A stretch of DNA of 41,689 nucleotides from Selenomonas sp. (GCA_022773585.1 JALEZZ010000054.1:1-41689), one strand, 5' to 3'; shown: positions 15,518 to 23,446, counted from the stretch's first letter. Program-made: numbers and translations. Notes: generated from the letters alone by a model not told the origin.

Positions 15518-18500
15518 ATGTTTACGAAAGTGCTCATCGCCAACCGCGGTGCCATCGCCGTGCGCATCGAGCGCACGCTGAAGAAAATGGGGGTCGGGAG
15601 CGTCGCTGTCTACGCGCAGGCCGACCAGGACAGCCTGCATGTTAAGAACGCAGATGAAGCTGTCTGCCTCGGGGAAGGGACGGTCAGCGAGACGTATCTC
15701 TCTATCGAGAAGATTCTCGCGGCAGCGAAGGAGACGGGCGCGGAAGCCGTGCATCCGGGGTATGGATTCCTGTCGGAGAACACGGAATTTGCAGCGGCCT
15801 GCGAGCAGGCCGGCATCGTCTTCATCGGCCCGACGGCCGCCGAGATCCGCCGCTTTGGCCTCAAGCATGCGGCGCGCGCTCTCGCGGAATCGGCGGGCGT
15901 GCCGCTGCTGCCGGGCACAGGGCTTCTCTCGGGGGCGGGCGAGGCCGTGCAGGCGGCGGACAGCATCGGCTATCCCGTCATGCTGAAGAGCACGGCGGGC
16001 GGTGGCGGCATCGGCATCCGCATCTGCCAGAATGAGCAGGAACTTCGCGCGGCCTATGACAATGTCTGCCATCTCGCGGAAAGCAACTTCGGCGATGGCG
16101 GCGTCTTCCTCGAAAAATATATCGCGCGCGCCCGCCATGTCGAGGTGCAGATTTTCGGCACGGCGGCGGGCGAGGTTACGGCCATCGGCGAGCGCGATTG
16201 CTCCGTGCAGCGGCGCAATCAGAAAGTCGTCGAAGAGTCACCAGCACCAAATCTCCCCGAGCATGTGCGCCGCGCGATGTACGAGGCGGCCGAACGCCTC
16301 GCGGCAGCGGCATCGTACCGCAATGCCGGCACAGTCGAATTCCTCTATGATGAGCCGTCGGAGCACTTTTATTTCCTCGAAGTCAACACGCGCCTGCAGG
16401 TCGAGCACGGCATCACGGAGGAGGTCATGGGCGTCGACCTCGTCGAGTGGATGGTGAAAGAGGCGGCTGGCGAGCTCCATGACATCAAGTCGCTTGTCCA
16501 TGCACCCGAGGGCCATGCCATCGAGGTCCGCGTCTATGCCGAGGATGCGCACAATGATTTTCGTCCGGGCACGGGCCGCATCGATGACTGCTATTTTTCT
16601 CCAGAGCTGCGCGTCGAGACGTGGATCCGCCCGCACATCGAAGTCACGGCGCTCTACGATCCGATGCTCGCGAAGCTCATCGTGCATGGCAGAGATCGCG
16701 CCGATGCGCTTGCGAAGATGCAGCGGGCGCTGGCGGAGACGCGCATTTATGGCGTCACGACGAACCTTTCCTATCTATCCTCCATCCTCTCGCGTAAGGA
16801 CTATCAGGCAGGCCATCTCTATACGAAGATGCTCGACGGCTTTCTGCCGGAGGAACCGTATCTCGAAGTGCTCGACGGCGGCTTGCAGTCGACGGTGCAG
16901 GATGCGGACGGCAGAATCGGCTATTGGACGGTCGGCGTGCCGCCTTGCGGCGCGATGGACAGCTATAGCTTTCGCATCGGCAACCGCCTGCTCGGGAATG
17001 CAGACGATGCGGCAGGCATCGAGCTCACGATGCGCGGCGGCAGTTTCCGCTTCCGCACGCGCACGTCCTTCGTACTGACGGGTGCGGATATGGAAGCCGA
17101 GCTCGACGGTGAGCCTGTGCGGCGCTACCGCATCGTCAATGCGCTCGCAGGGCAGGTGCTGCGCCTCGGTACGGCGAAATGCGGCATGCGCGCGTACCTC
17201 CTCGTCGCGGGCGGCATCGATGTGCCGGAGGTCTTGGGCAGCCGTTCGACGTTCGTCGACGGCAAGTTCGGGGGACATAATGGCCGTGCCCTGCGCACGG
17301 GCGACACGCTGCGCCTCGCGACGCCGTGCTACACGGACAGCTGCGCATCGTTCCCCGAAGAATTTGCGCCGCCCATCACGCATGAATGGACGCTCGGCGT
17401 GCTGCCGGGCCCGCAGCCGACGGCGGAATACCTTCAGCCTGTGTACCTCCAGACGCTTACGAGTGCTGAGTACACGGTCAATTTCGACAGTGCCCGCACG
17501 GGCGTGCGCCTCAACGGCCCCGTGCCCGAGTGGACGCGTGAAGATGGCGGCGAAGCTGGGCTCCACCCGTCGAACATCCATGACAATGCCTATGCGATCG
17601 GCACGCTCGATCTCACGGGCGACCAGTCCATCCTGCTCGGCCCGGACGGCCCGAGCCTTGGCGGCTTCGTCTGCCCCGTGACGCTTGCGAAAGCGGAGCT
17701 TTGGAAACTCGGCCAGCTCCATCCGGGCGATGTCGTTCATTTCCAGCTGCTGACGCTTGCGGAAGCGGCAGAGCTCCGCACTGCGATGGAGAAAAACCTC
17801 GCGTTTGATTACACGCAGGTCGTGTTTCCTGAAAAACCATCGGAGGTTTCGGCGGACGATGCCATCCTCGCGCAGGGTACGGCGGATGGCATGGCATACT
17901 GCCTGCGCCTCGATGGCGAGGAAAATGTCCTCATGGAGTTCGGCCCGATGGAGCTCGGCATCGAGTACCGCTTCCGCGCACACATCCTCATGCAGGAGCT
18001 CGAAAAGCAGAAACTCCCGATCATCGACATGACGCCGGGCATCCGCTCGCTCCAGGTGCACTTCGACCTCGCGCAGACCGATGCAAAGGCCATGGCGGAC
18101 GCGATTGTCGATGCCAATGCGCATCTCGCACATCTCGACGACATCACGGTGCCGTCGCGCATCGTCTATCTGCCGCTCTCGTGGGACGATCCGCAGACAC
18201 AGCTTGCGGCGCGGCGCTATCAGGAGACGACGCGGCCCGATGCGCCGTGGTGCCCGAGCAATCCCGAGTTCATCCGCCGCATCAACGGCCTCGATTCGCT
18301 CGAGGATGTCAAGCGCATCGTCTTCGATGCCGACTACCTCGTGCTCGGGCTCGGTGATGTCTACCTCGGCGCACCCGTCGCGGCGCCGCTCGATCCGCGC
18401 CACCGCCTCGTCACGACGAAGTACAATCCCGCGCGCCCGTGGACGCCGGAAAACGCCGTCGGCATCGGCGGAGCCTATCTCTGCGTCTACGGCATGGAGG

Positions 18501-19111
18501 GGCCTGGCGGCTACCAGTTCGTCGGACGCACGATCCAGATGTGGAATTCGCTCCAGACGACAGGATATTTCCCGAAAGGGAAGCCCTGGCTGCTGAATTT
18601 CTTTGACCAGCTGCGTTTCTATCCCGTCGCACCAGACGAACTCCTCAAGGCGCGCAATGATTTCCTGCGTGGCAACTTCGATATCCGCATCGAGGAGACG
18701 AGCTTCAATCTCGGCAAGTACAAGGCATATCTTGCTTCGATTGCCGAGGAAAGCAAAGCGTTCAAAGCACATCAGGAAGCCGCCTTTGAAGCGGAAAAAC
18801 AGCGTTGGCACGAACAGGGCCTCGATACGTTTGTCAGCGAGACGGCGGCTGCACCACAGCAGGAGGCCGTCATTCCCGCAGACTCGGAAGGCGTGCTCGC
18901 AACCGTGCCGGGCAGCGTCTGGAAGCTCCTCGTCGAAGAGGGGCAGCATGTCGAGAAAGGTGAGACGATCGCCGTGCTCGAAAGCATGAAGATGGAGATT
19001 CCCATCACGGCCGAGGTCGCAGGCACGGTCACGGCCATCTGCATCGAGAGCGGTGCACAGGTCGATGCTGGGCAGGTCCTCGCAGGCATTCGGAAGGAGA
19101 AGACGGCATGA
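15518..19111 (+). CDS. Biotin-dependent urea/guanidine carboxylase
   Basis: This cytoplasmic single-chain carboxylase of 1197 residues is full length for the family. Residues 1-450 form the biotin carboxylase domain (IANRGAIAVRIERTL, STAGGGGIGIRI, EVNTRLQVEHGITEE). Residues 450-1090 carry the carboxyltransferase region with the two KipA/KipI-like domains (LQSTVQD near 457, MEFGPMELGIEYRF near 810) and FFDQLRFYPV near 1028. The C-terminus is a biotinyl domain with ESMKMEIPI, the modified Lys near residue 1157. ATG 15518 follows AGGAGG by eight bases. It carboxylates urea to allophanate or guanidine to carboxyguanidine. The adjacent DUF1989 pair favours guanidine, because urea carboxylation yields allophanate directly and needs no deiminase. 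Its end overlaps the hydrolase start by four bases. Confidence 0.93.
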   Translation: MFTKVLIANRGAIAVRIERTLKKMGVGSVAVYAQADQDSLHVKNADEAVCLGEGTVSETYLSIEKILAAAKETGAEAVHPGYGFLSENTEFAAACEQAGIVFIGPTAAEIRRFGLKHAARALAESAGVPLLPGTGLLSGAGEAVQAADSIGYPVMLKSTAGGGGIGIRICQNEQELRAAYDNVCHLAESNFGDGGVFLEKYIARARHVEVQIFGTAAGEVTAIGERDCSVQRRNQKVVEESPAPNLPEHVRRAMYEAAERLAAAASYRNAGTVEFLYDEPSEHFYFLEVNTRLQVEHGITEEVMGVDLVEWMVKEAAGELHDIKSLVHAPEGHAIEVRVYAEDAHNDFRPGTGRIDDCYFSPELRVETWIRPHIEVTALYDPMLAKLIVHGRDRADALAKMQRALAETRIYGVTTNLSYLSSILSRKDYQAGHLYTKMLDGFLPEEPYLEVLDGGLQSTVQDADGRIGYWTVGVPPCGAMDSYSFRIGNRLLGNADDAAGIELTMRGGSFRFRTRTSFVLTGADMEAELDGEPVRRYRIVNALAGQVLRLGTAKCGMRAYLLVAGGIDVPEVLGSRSTFVDGKFGGHNGRALRTGDTLRLATPCYTDSCASFPEEFAPPITHEWTLGVLPGPQPTAEYLQPVYLQTLTSAEYTVNFDSARTGVRLNGPVPEWTREDGGEAGLHPSNIHDNAYAIGTLDLTGDQSILLGPDGPSLGGFVCPVTLAKAELWKLGQLHPGDVVHFQLLTLAEAAELRTAMEKNLAFDYTQVVFPEKPSEVSADDAILAQGTADGMAYCLRLDGEENVLMEFGPMELGIEYRFRAHILMQELEKQKLPIIDMTPGIRSLQVHFDLAQTDAKAMADAIVDANAHLAHLDDITVPSRIVYLPLSWDDPQTQLAARRYQETTRPDAPWCPSNPEFIRRINGLDSLEDVKRIVFDADYLVLGLGDVYLGAPVAAPLDPRHRLVTTKYNPARPWTPENAVGIGGAYLCVYGMEGPGGYQFVGRTIQMWNSLQTTGYFPKGKPWLLNFFDQLRFYPVAPDELLKARNDFLRGNFDIRIEETSFNLGKYKAYLASIAEESKAFKAHQEAAFEAEKQRWHEQGLDTFVSETAAAPQQEAVIPADSEGVLATVPGSVWKLLVEEGQHVEKGETIAVLESMKMEIPITAEVAGTVTAICIESGAQVDAGQVLAGIRKEKTA

Positions 19112-20508
19112 GCAAAAAAGAAATCCCGGAAATCTTGACGATTCCCGCTTTGCAAAACGGATACGAGAATGGCAGCTTTTCGCCGTGTGATGTCGTCGAA
19201 GCTGTAATCGGGCGCAGCGCGGCGCTCGAACGGAAGCACATTTTCATCACGAAGCCGTCCATGGAGCTTATCGGCCCGCATCTCGCGGGGCTGCCGCCGA
19301 TGGATTTCACAAAATATCCGCTCTGGGGCATCCCGTTCGCCATCAAGGATAACATCGACCTCGCGGGCACGGAGACGACGGCAGCTTGTCCCGCCTATGC
19401 GTACCGGCCGGAGGAAAGCGCAACGGTCGTGAAAAAACTCCTCGCAGCAGGCGCCATTCCGATTGGCAAGACGAACCTCGACCAGTTCGCGACGGGTCTC
19501 GTCGGCACGCGCAGCCCCTACGGGGAAGTCGAGAATGCCTATGCGCCCGAGCGCATCAGCGGCGGTTCGAGTTCAGGTTCGGCCGTCAGCGTCGCCTGCG
19601 GCCTCGCGGCGTTCGCGCTCGGCACGGATACGGCAGGCTCGGGCCGCGTGCCCGCGATGCTGCAGGCGCTCATCGGCTGGAAGCCCGCACTTGGCGCCTG
19701 GTCGACGAAGGGCGTCGTGCCCGCGTGCGCAAGTCTCGACTGCGTGACGGTCTTTGCCCATACGCTCGGCGAAGCCGAGATGGTCGATGACGTTGCGCGC
19801 GGCTACGATGAAGCATGCCGCTGGTCGCGCCCGCTCGTGCGGAAGGCAGCAGCTCTGCCGAAGAAAATCCTCCTGCCTGCGGACGGCCTTCGGTTCTTCG
19901 GCCAGACGGCGCAGGCGATGGAGCGGAAGTGGCAGCGAGCCGCAAAGCGGCTCGGAACGCTCGGCATCCCAGTCGAAACTATCTCCATCGACATCTTCGA
20001 GCGTGCGGCAAAGCTTCTCTATGAAGGCGCCTTTGTCGCCGAGCGCTGGGCCGACCTCGGTTCCTTCGTCGAAGCGCATCCGGGCGAAATTTTCCCCGTG
20101 ACAGAAAAAATCCTGCGCTCGGGCGGGCAGGCATCGTACACGGCGGCAAAGCTTTTTGACGACATGCATGCGCTCGCGCTCTACCGCCATCGCGCGGCGG
20201 AGCTCCTCACAGACGCCGTGCTCGCGCTGCCGACAGCGGGCGGCACTTTCACGCGCGCAGAAGTCGATGACGACCCCGTCCGGACGAACAGCCTCATGGG
20301 ACTTTACACGAACCATTGCAATCTCCTGGATCTCGCGGCTGTTGCCGTGCCGGAAGATGCAGCCGATCACGAAGACCCGTTCGGCATCACGCTCTTCGCG
20401 CTTCACGAGAATGAGCATCTTGCCGATGGCGCGGCGCAGGCATTCCTCGCGGCAGAGGCGCAGGCAGGGAGCGCGATGGAGCTTTCGGAGAAGGAGGCAT
20501 TCGCATGA
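19108..20508 (+). CDS. atzF: Allophanate hydrolase, amidase domain only
   Basis: This 466-residue amidase-signature enzyme would release ammonia and CO2 from allophanate, the last step of the operon. The Ser-Ser-Lys triad is visible: Lys near residue 79 (PFAIKDNIDL), the cis Ser in ISGGSSSGSA near 153, and the nucleophile Ser in GTDTAGSGRVPA near 177. Known AtzF proteins have about 600 residues with a C-terminal domain that helps process the first product. Here the chain stops at the amidase domain. The start overlaps the carboxylase stop (ATGA) and has AAGGAGA upstream; its stop overlaps the PII start in the same way. Assignment to allophanate rather than another amide rests on the operon. 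Confidence 0.87.
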   Translation: MSKKEIPEILTIPALQNGYENGSFSPCDVVEAVIGRSAALERKHIFITKPSMELIGPHLAGLPPMDFTKYPLWGIPFAIKDNIDLAGTETTAACPAYAYRPEESATVVKKLLAAGAIPIGKTNLDQFATGLVGTRSPYGEVENAYAPERISGGSSSGSAVSVACGLAAFALGTDTAGSGRVPAMLQALIGWKPALGAWSTKGVVPACASLDCVTVFAHTLGEAEMVDDVARGYDEACRWSRPLVRKAAALPKKILLPADGLRFFGQTAQAMERKWQRAAKRLGTLGIPVETISIDIFERAAKLLYEGAFVAERWADLGSFVEAHPGEIFPVTEKILRSGGQASYTAAKLFDDMHALALYRHRAAELLTDAVLALPTAGGTFTRAEVDDDPVRTNSLMGLYTNHCNLLDLAAVAVPEDAADHEDPFGITLFALHENEHLADGAAQAFLAAEAQAGSAMELSEKEAFA

Positions 20509-20903
20509 ACGAGGCAAAGAAGAACGCGGGCGGTGCAGGCTCAGGCTTTGCACGCATCGAGATCATGATGGGCATGAAGAAGCTCACGCCGCTCCTCAAA
20601 AAACTCAGCACGGCCGGCATCACGGGCGTCACGGTCTTTCAGGCGCTCGGCTGCGGCATCCAGCACGGCTCGTATGAATACACGCCGGAAGAAACCACGG
20701 ACATCCAGCTCCTGCCGAAGACCTGCCTCCTCATCATCTGCGAGCAGGAGGCTGTTGCAGACCTCGTCGAGCTGCTCAAGCTCGAACTTTATACGGGACA
20801 CATCGGCGACGGCAAAATCTTCATCTCCGGCATTGACAACATCATCCGCATCCGCACGGGCGAAGAAGGCGGCGAAGTATTGCGCAGGTCGGATATCGGG
20901 TAA
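20505..20903 (+). CDS. PII family protein with a divergent T-loop, last gene of the carboxylase operon
   Basis: This 132-residue PII homologue is coupled to the hydrolase by an ATGA overlap and has its own AAGGAGG. The core is conserved (LKKLSTAGITGVTVFQALGC, LYTGHIGDGKIFISGIDN, IRIRTGEEG), so ATP and 2-oxoglutarate binding is plausible. The T-loop differs from GlnB/GlnK: the usual QKGHxxxYRG is replaced by QHGSYEYTPEET, and the canonical modification Tyr is displaced. This suggests a different partner, perhaps the carboxylase or hydrolase, and no uridylylation at the standard site. An N-terminal tail of about 14 residues is Gly/Ala/Lys rich. Partner and ligand are inference. Confidence 0.9.
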   Translation: MNEAKKNAGGAGSGFARIEIMMGMKKLTPLLKKLSTAGITGVTVFQALGCGIQHGSYEYTPEETTDIQLLPKTCLLIICEQEAVADLVELLKLELYTGHIGDGKIFISGIDNIIRIRTGEEGGEVLRRSDIG

Positions 20904-21077
20904 TTCCTGAAGCTTTACCACTCGCTTGGCGGCAGGATCCTCACGACGGGCAACGACGCCCACAAACCCGAATTCCTCGCCGACCACATGCAGGACGCGC
21001 AGAACATCCTGCGCGAGCTCGGCTTCACGGAAATTTATACGTTTGACCACCACAAGCCTGTCGCGCATGCACTGTAA
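20904..21077 (+). pseudogene. 3' remnant of a PHP-family histidinol phosphatase
   Basis: Directly after the PII stop codon, and in the same frame, 57 codons read FLKLYHSLGGRILTTGNDAH, then KPEFLADHMQDAQNILRELG, then FTEIYTFDHHKPVAHAL and TAA. The pattern GG+I-TTG-DAH, then DxxxA-xx-L-xxGF, then YTF---KP is how PHP-type histidinol phosphatases (HisJ/HisK) end; the DAH contributes a metal ligand. No start codon or 5' part is present. The old gene was apparently cut by whatever event placed the carboxylase operon here. It could in principle be expressed as an extension of PII only if the TAA at 20901 were read through. Confidence 0.65.
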
Positions 21078-21189
21078 GCGTAGGGGACAGCCTTGTGATA
21101 TTGAGATGAATATGGAATTGCCCGCTGGCATGTCAATTGTGGCTTTTTGTCAGTGGGCTTTTCTTTTGCGCCAAAATCTTTCCTACACG

Positions 21190-21216
21190 AAAAAGCCGCC
21201 CTGATGGGCGGCTTTT
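21190..21216. terminator. Bidirectional terminator
   Basis: AAAAGCCGCCC and GGGCGGCTTTT (21191-21201, 21206-21216) form a perfect stem with a TGAT loop, with T runs in both directions. It ends the carboxylase operon on the plus strand and the small secreted-protein gene on the minus strand. Between 21078 and 21190 I see only a 16-base fragment similar to one end of the repeat at 23396-23446. Confidence 0.88.
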
Positions 21217-21239
21217 GACGCGGTATAGTTCGATGGAGA

Positions 21240-21617
21240 TTATTTTGTGGGTGCGTTCTGCATCAGCCAATGATATAAAGCTAATAATTCTGGCCGGTGA
21301 TGGATTGGCTCATTTCCCGCATGCTGTTCTCCAGCATAAATTGCGAATCCGTTTGCCCAGATATATCCTTCATCTGCACCAAAAGACCATCTGGTACGAT
21401 TCACGCATTGTTGATTGACAACTGTCTTCAGCAAGCCGCAGCATACAGTTTCACTGCGTGGATTTTTCCATGCAGAATCGCTGTCCACCCAGTAGCTTGT
21501 TCCATCCTCTGTCCCGTAAATCCAGTAGTCCTCTGCGGAAGCCGTCTGAGGTGCTGCGAATTGCCAAAGAGAAACGATAGCCGCCGCACATACCAGTAAC
21601 ATCGACAATCTCTTCAT
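21240..21617 (-). CDS. Small secreted protein of unknown function
   Basis: This is a protein of about 125 residues that I do not recognise. The N-terminus is a clear signal peptide (MKRLSMLLVCAAAIVSLWQF) with probable cleavage after TASA, giving a mature protein of about 97 residues starting EDYWIYGTEDG. The mature part is rich in Trp and Tyr and has two Cys pairs (VCCGLL and QQC), suggesting a compact disulfide- or metal-stabilised fold. The start is uncertain: AGGAG lies 12 bases before ATG 21617, six before a TTG at 21623, and directly against ATG 21629. It is a single gene between a terminator and the AbiE pair. Confidence 0.65.
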   Translation of the reverse strand: MKRLSMLLVCAAAIVSLWQFAAPQTASAEDYWIYGTEDGTSYWVDSDSAWKNPRSETVCCGLLKTVVNQQCVNRTRWSFGADEGYIWANGFAIYAGEQHAGNEPIHHRPELLALYHWLMQNAPTK

Positions 21618-21643
21618 AAACAATGACATCTCCTATCTGTTAC

Positions 21644-22576
21644 TTATGTATTTCTATTTTTAGTATAACCATTTGGATTCGAAAAATCAATCTCTTTGTG
21701 GATGTCAAGGCGTGCGTGTGATGGTCGATTCGCAGAACTGATTTTCTGGAAGAGAGACGTGGTGCTTTCGAGGACATTCGAGTAAGCGATGTTCGTGGCA
21801 TAGGAAAATTTCTTTTGGTAGGATGCCCAGAGTTTTTGAAGTGTCTGGTCGCTGACGAGCCCGTCGAGAATCGTTGCTCCCTCCCTTGTGAGTTGTTCCG
21901 TGCCGCGCTTGCGGCAGGTCGCTTGGAAAGCGGCGCGAAGGGTCGGAAGGTCGATGGCATCATCATACAAGCGGCTGAGCTCGTGGATGTCGTAGAAATC
22001 ACGCATCCGCGTGTTCAAGACGCCACGTGCCAGGATGGTCTGCATTTTTTCCGCGAGAATCGTTTCGAGATTGTACGACCAGAGCGGGATGCTGCGGTCT
22101 TCCGTCAGGAGCTTGTAATCGTATCGGATTTCGCGCGGCGTAATGACATCGCCAGTCGAAATGTCGAGCTTCAAGGGGATCGGCATCGGGCCGAGCGTCG
22201 CTTCCATGGTCACGCGGATGCCGGGATATTCCATCTCGTCCATGATTTGCTCGGCGCGTTTCACACGGAAGGAAATGCCGTCATCGACGAGGTCGATGGC
22301 GCTGATTTCTGCGAGCATCTGGAGCAGGTGTTCTTCTGACAGGTTTTCGTTTTTGATGCTGGCATCGATGTCCATGGTCGATCGGAGTGCGACGCTAATC
22401 ATCGAGGTGACGAGGATGCCGCCTTTGATGATGAAATGGTCGCGATACGGCGAAACGGAGATGCGTTCGAGCAAGCGCTCCATCATGAAAATGCGCAAAA
22501 GGATTCTGGCATCGGCATGATTCTTTTGCGCGAGGCTTTTGATGCGGCCTTTCAGTTGTGCGGGCGTGAGTTTCAT
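21644..22576 (-). CDS. abiEii: AbiEii-type nucleotidyltransferase toxin
   Basis: This 310-residue toxin belongs to a two-gene AbiE system, known in other bacteria to give abortive phage resistance and plasmid stabilisation. The nucleotidyltransferase signature is present: IIKGGILVTSM followed by LRSTMDIDAS, matching the GS...DxD pattern with Gly in place of Ser (residues about 50-72). The central KLDISTGDVITP and LETILAEKMQTIL segments match the AbiEii family (DUF1814). The antitoxin gene stops at the toxin start (TGATG overlap), so the pair is translationally coupled. Family members modify tRNA ends in studied cases; that activity is not shown here. The last 40 residues extend past the usual core. 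Confidence 0.87.
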   Translation of the reverse strand: MKLTPAQLKGRIKSLAQKNHADARILLRIFMMERLLERISVSPYRDHFIIKGGILVTSMISVALRSTMDIDASIKNENLSEEHLLQMLAEISAIDLVDDGISFRVKRAEQIMDEMEYPGIRVTMEATLGPMPIPLKLDISTGDVITPREIRYDYKLLTEDRSIPLWSYNLETILAEKMQTILARGVLNTRMRDFYDIHELSRLYDDAIDLPTLRAAFQATCRKRGTEQLTREGATILDGLVSDQTLQKLWASYQKKFSYATNIAYSNVLESTTSLFQKISSANRPSHARLDIHKEIDFSNPNGYTKNRNT

Positions 22577-23160
22577 CAGAGAAGCACCTCCAGATACGTT
22601 CGCAGAACTTTCTCAACACGGAACAGGTGTGCGTATTGCATGAGCTTGTTCAAGTCCTTGTCCTTGCGGGCAACGTAACGCTTGAGCGCGGATTGGAAAT
22701 CTTGGAAATCGAAGTGGCTGCGGCTGCGGACGAGGTCACAGATCGTCCGCTCGAGGTCGTACATGGGAAGCTCATGGCCGAAGGCGTTCGTGATGGTTTG
22801 CCGACCGATAGGCAGGAGCTCTTTCTTGACTGTGTAAACCTTGACGCCGGAGGCGGTCAGCTTTTGCGTGTTGTAGCCGGAGTAAATCGTCAGCGTCGGC
22901 TGCATTGGTTCTCGGTCGACGAGGTCGTGGTAATAGAGTGCTTCGTCGTGAGAAAAAAACGCTTGCGGGCAACGAAGATGTAAGACAAAGGCAGGGTCTT
23001 CCCAGCAATCGGGAGAAAGATAGATGCCATGTGCGAGACGTTCCATCTGATTTTTACGTACGAATTGGTAAAAGTTACTTTTCGAGATGCCGTGCTTTCG
23101 TGCGTTCTCCGCCAACAGCACGCCACTGGCATCGATGTAATCTTGTACGGTGTTCATCAT
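22576..23160 (-). CDS. abiEi: AbiEi-type antitoxin and autorepressor
   Basis: This 194-residue antitoxin has a winged-helix N-terminus (GVLLAENARKHGISKSNFYQ, MERLAHGIYLSPD). The C-terminal AbiEi domain follows (ELPMYDLERTICDLVRSR, FQSALKRYV). AbiEi proteins neutralise the AbiEii toxin without direct complex formation (type IV system) and repress their own promoter through inverted repeats. That agrees with the perfect palindrome over the promoter at 23168-23207. The start is one of two consecutive ATG codons at 23160/23157, with only a weak GGTGAT ribosome site. It is the first gene of the pair. Confidence 0.87.
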   Translation of the reverse strand: MMNTVQDYIDASGVLLAENARKHGISKSNFYQFVRKNQMERLAHGIYLSPDCWEDPAFVLHLRCPQAFFSHDEALYYHDLVDREPMQPTLTIYSGYNTQKLTASGVKVYTVKKELLPIGRQTITNAFGHELPMYDLERTICDLVRSRSHFDFQDFQSALKRYVARKDKDLNKLMQYAHLFRVEKVLRTYLEVLL

Positions 23161-23167
23161 ATCACCA

Positions 23168-23207
23168 ACTTTCGTGCTTATATTATAAATAAAATGAGCA
23201 CGAAAGT
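23168..23207 (-). promoter_or_regulatory. Promoter and palindromic operator of the AbiE operon
   Basis: ACTTTCGTGCT (23168-23178) and AGCACGAAAGT (23197-23207) are perfect 11-bp inverted arms 18 bases apart. Between and under them lies the minus-strand promoter: TAGACT (23210-23205), 17 bases, TATAAT (23187-23182). A repressor bound to both arms would cover the promoter, as known for AbiEi autoregulation. Confidence 0.78.
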
Positions 23208-23228
23208 CTACTTTTAAGCTTTATAACT

Positions 23229-23244
23229 TGTATACCTGTATACA
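23229..23244. promoter_or_regulatory. Palindromic operator candidate upstream of the amtB promoter
   Basis: TGTATAC-CT-GTATACA is a perfect 7-bp inverted repeat 12 bases before the -35 of the consensus promoter at 23257. Its form resembles sites of GntR-type or other dimeric regulators; no such regulator gene is in the window. Confidence 0.45.
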
Positions 23245-23256
23245 TTCAAATCTTCA

Positions 23257-23285
23257 TTGACAACCATCGCATCGTGCAATATAAT
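23257..23285 (+). promoter_or_regulatory. Perfect consensus vegetative promoter before amtB
   Basis: TTGACA (23257-23262), exactly 17 bases and TATAAT (23280-23285) match the sigma-A consensus at every position. Transcription should start near 23292, but a terminator follows at 23319-23356, well before the amtB start at 23526. Confidence 0.85.
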
Positions 23286-23291
23286 GAACGC

Positions 23292-23356
23292 ATCAGCAAG
23301 AGCAAAGAGGCAATGGAGCCCACGCAGTCTACGGTACCAGACTGCGTGGGTTTTTT
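23292..23356 (+). ncRNA. Candidate short RNA or attenuated amtB leader
   Basis: The segment between the consensus promoter and the terminator would be a transcript of about 65 nt: a 27-base unpaired purine-rich 5' part (containing AGCAAAGAGGCAATGG) and the terminator hairpin. It has no reading frame worth reporting. It is either an independent small RNA or the stopped form of the amtB-glnK mRNA, with readthrough controlled by an unknown factor. Confidence 0.4.
23319..23356 (+). terminator. Strong intrinsic terminator upstream of amtB
   Basis: CCCACGCAGTCT (23319-23330) and AGACTGCGTGGG (23339-23350) form a perfect 12-bp stem with an 8-base loop and six T. No plus-strand gene precedes it, so it can only act on the transcript from the promoter at 23257. 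Confidence 0.88.
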
Positions 23357-23395
23357 GTTTTCTTCTCCGCTGGTAAACACATTATCTGTCAAAGC

Positions 23396-23446
23396 AGGGA
23401 CAATGGCGTCCCGCTGCGGGGCAGCTCCCCCTCACAGGCTGTCCCT
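23396..23446. repeat. REP-like palindromic element with AGGGACA/TGTCCCT ends
   Basis: AGGGACA (23396-23402) and TGTCCCT (23440-23446) bound a GC-rich stem region containing CCCGCTGCGGGG and CAGCTCCCC. A piece of one end (TCACAGGCTGTCCCTA) recurs inverted with one extra base at 21081-21098. It lies in the amtB leader region. Confidence 0.4.
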
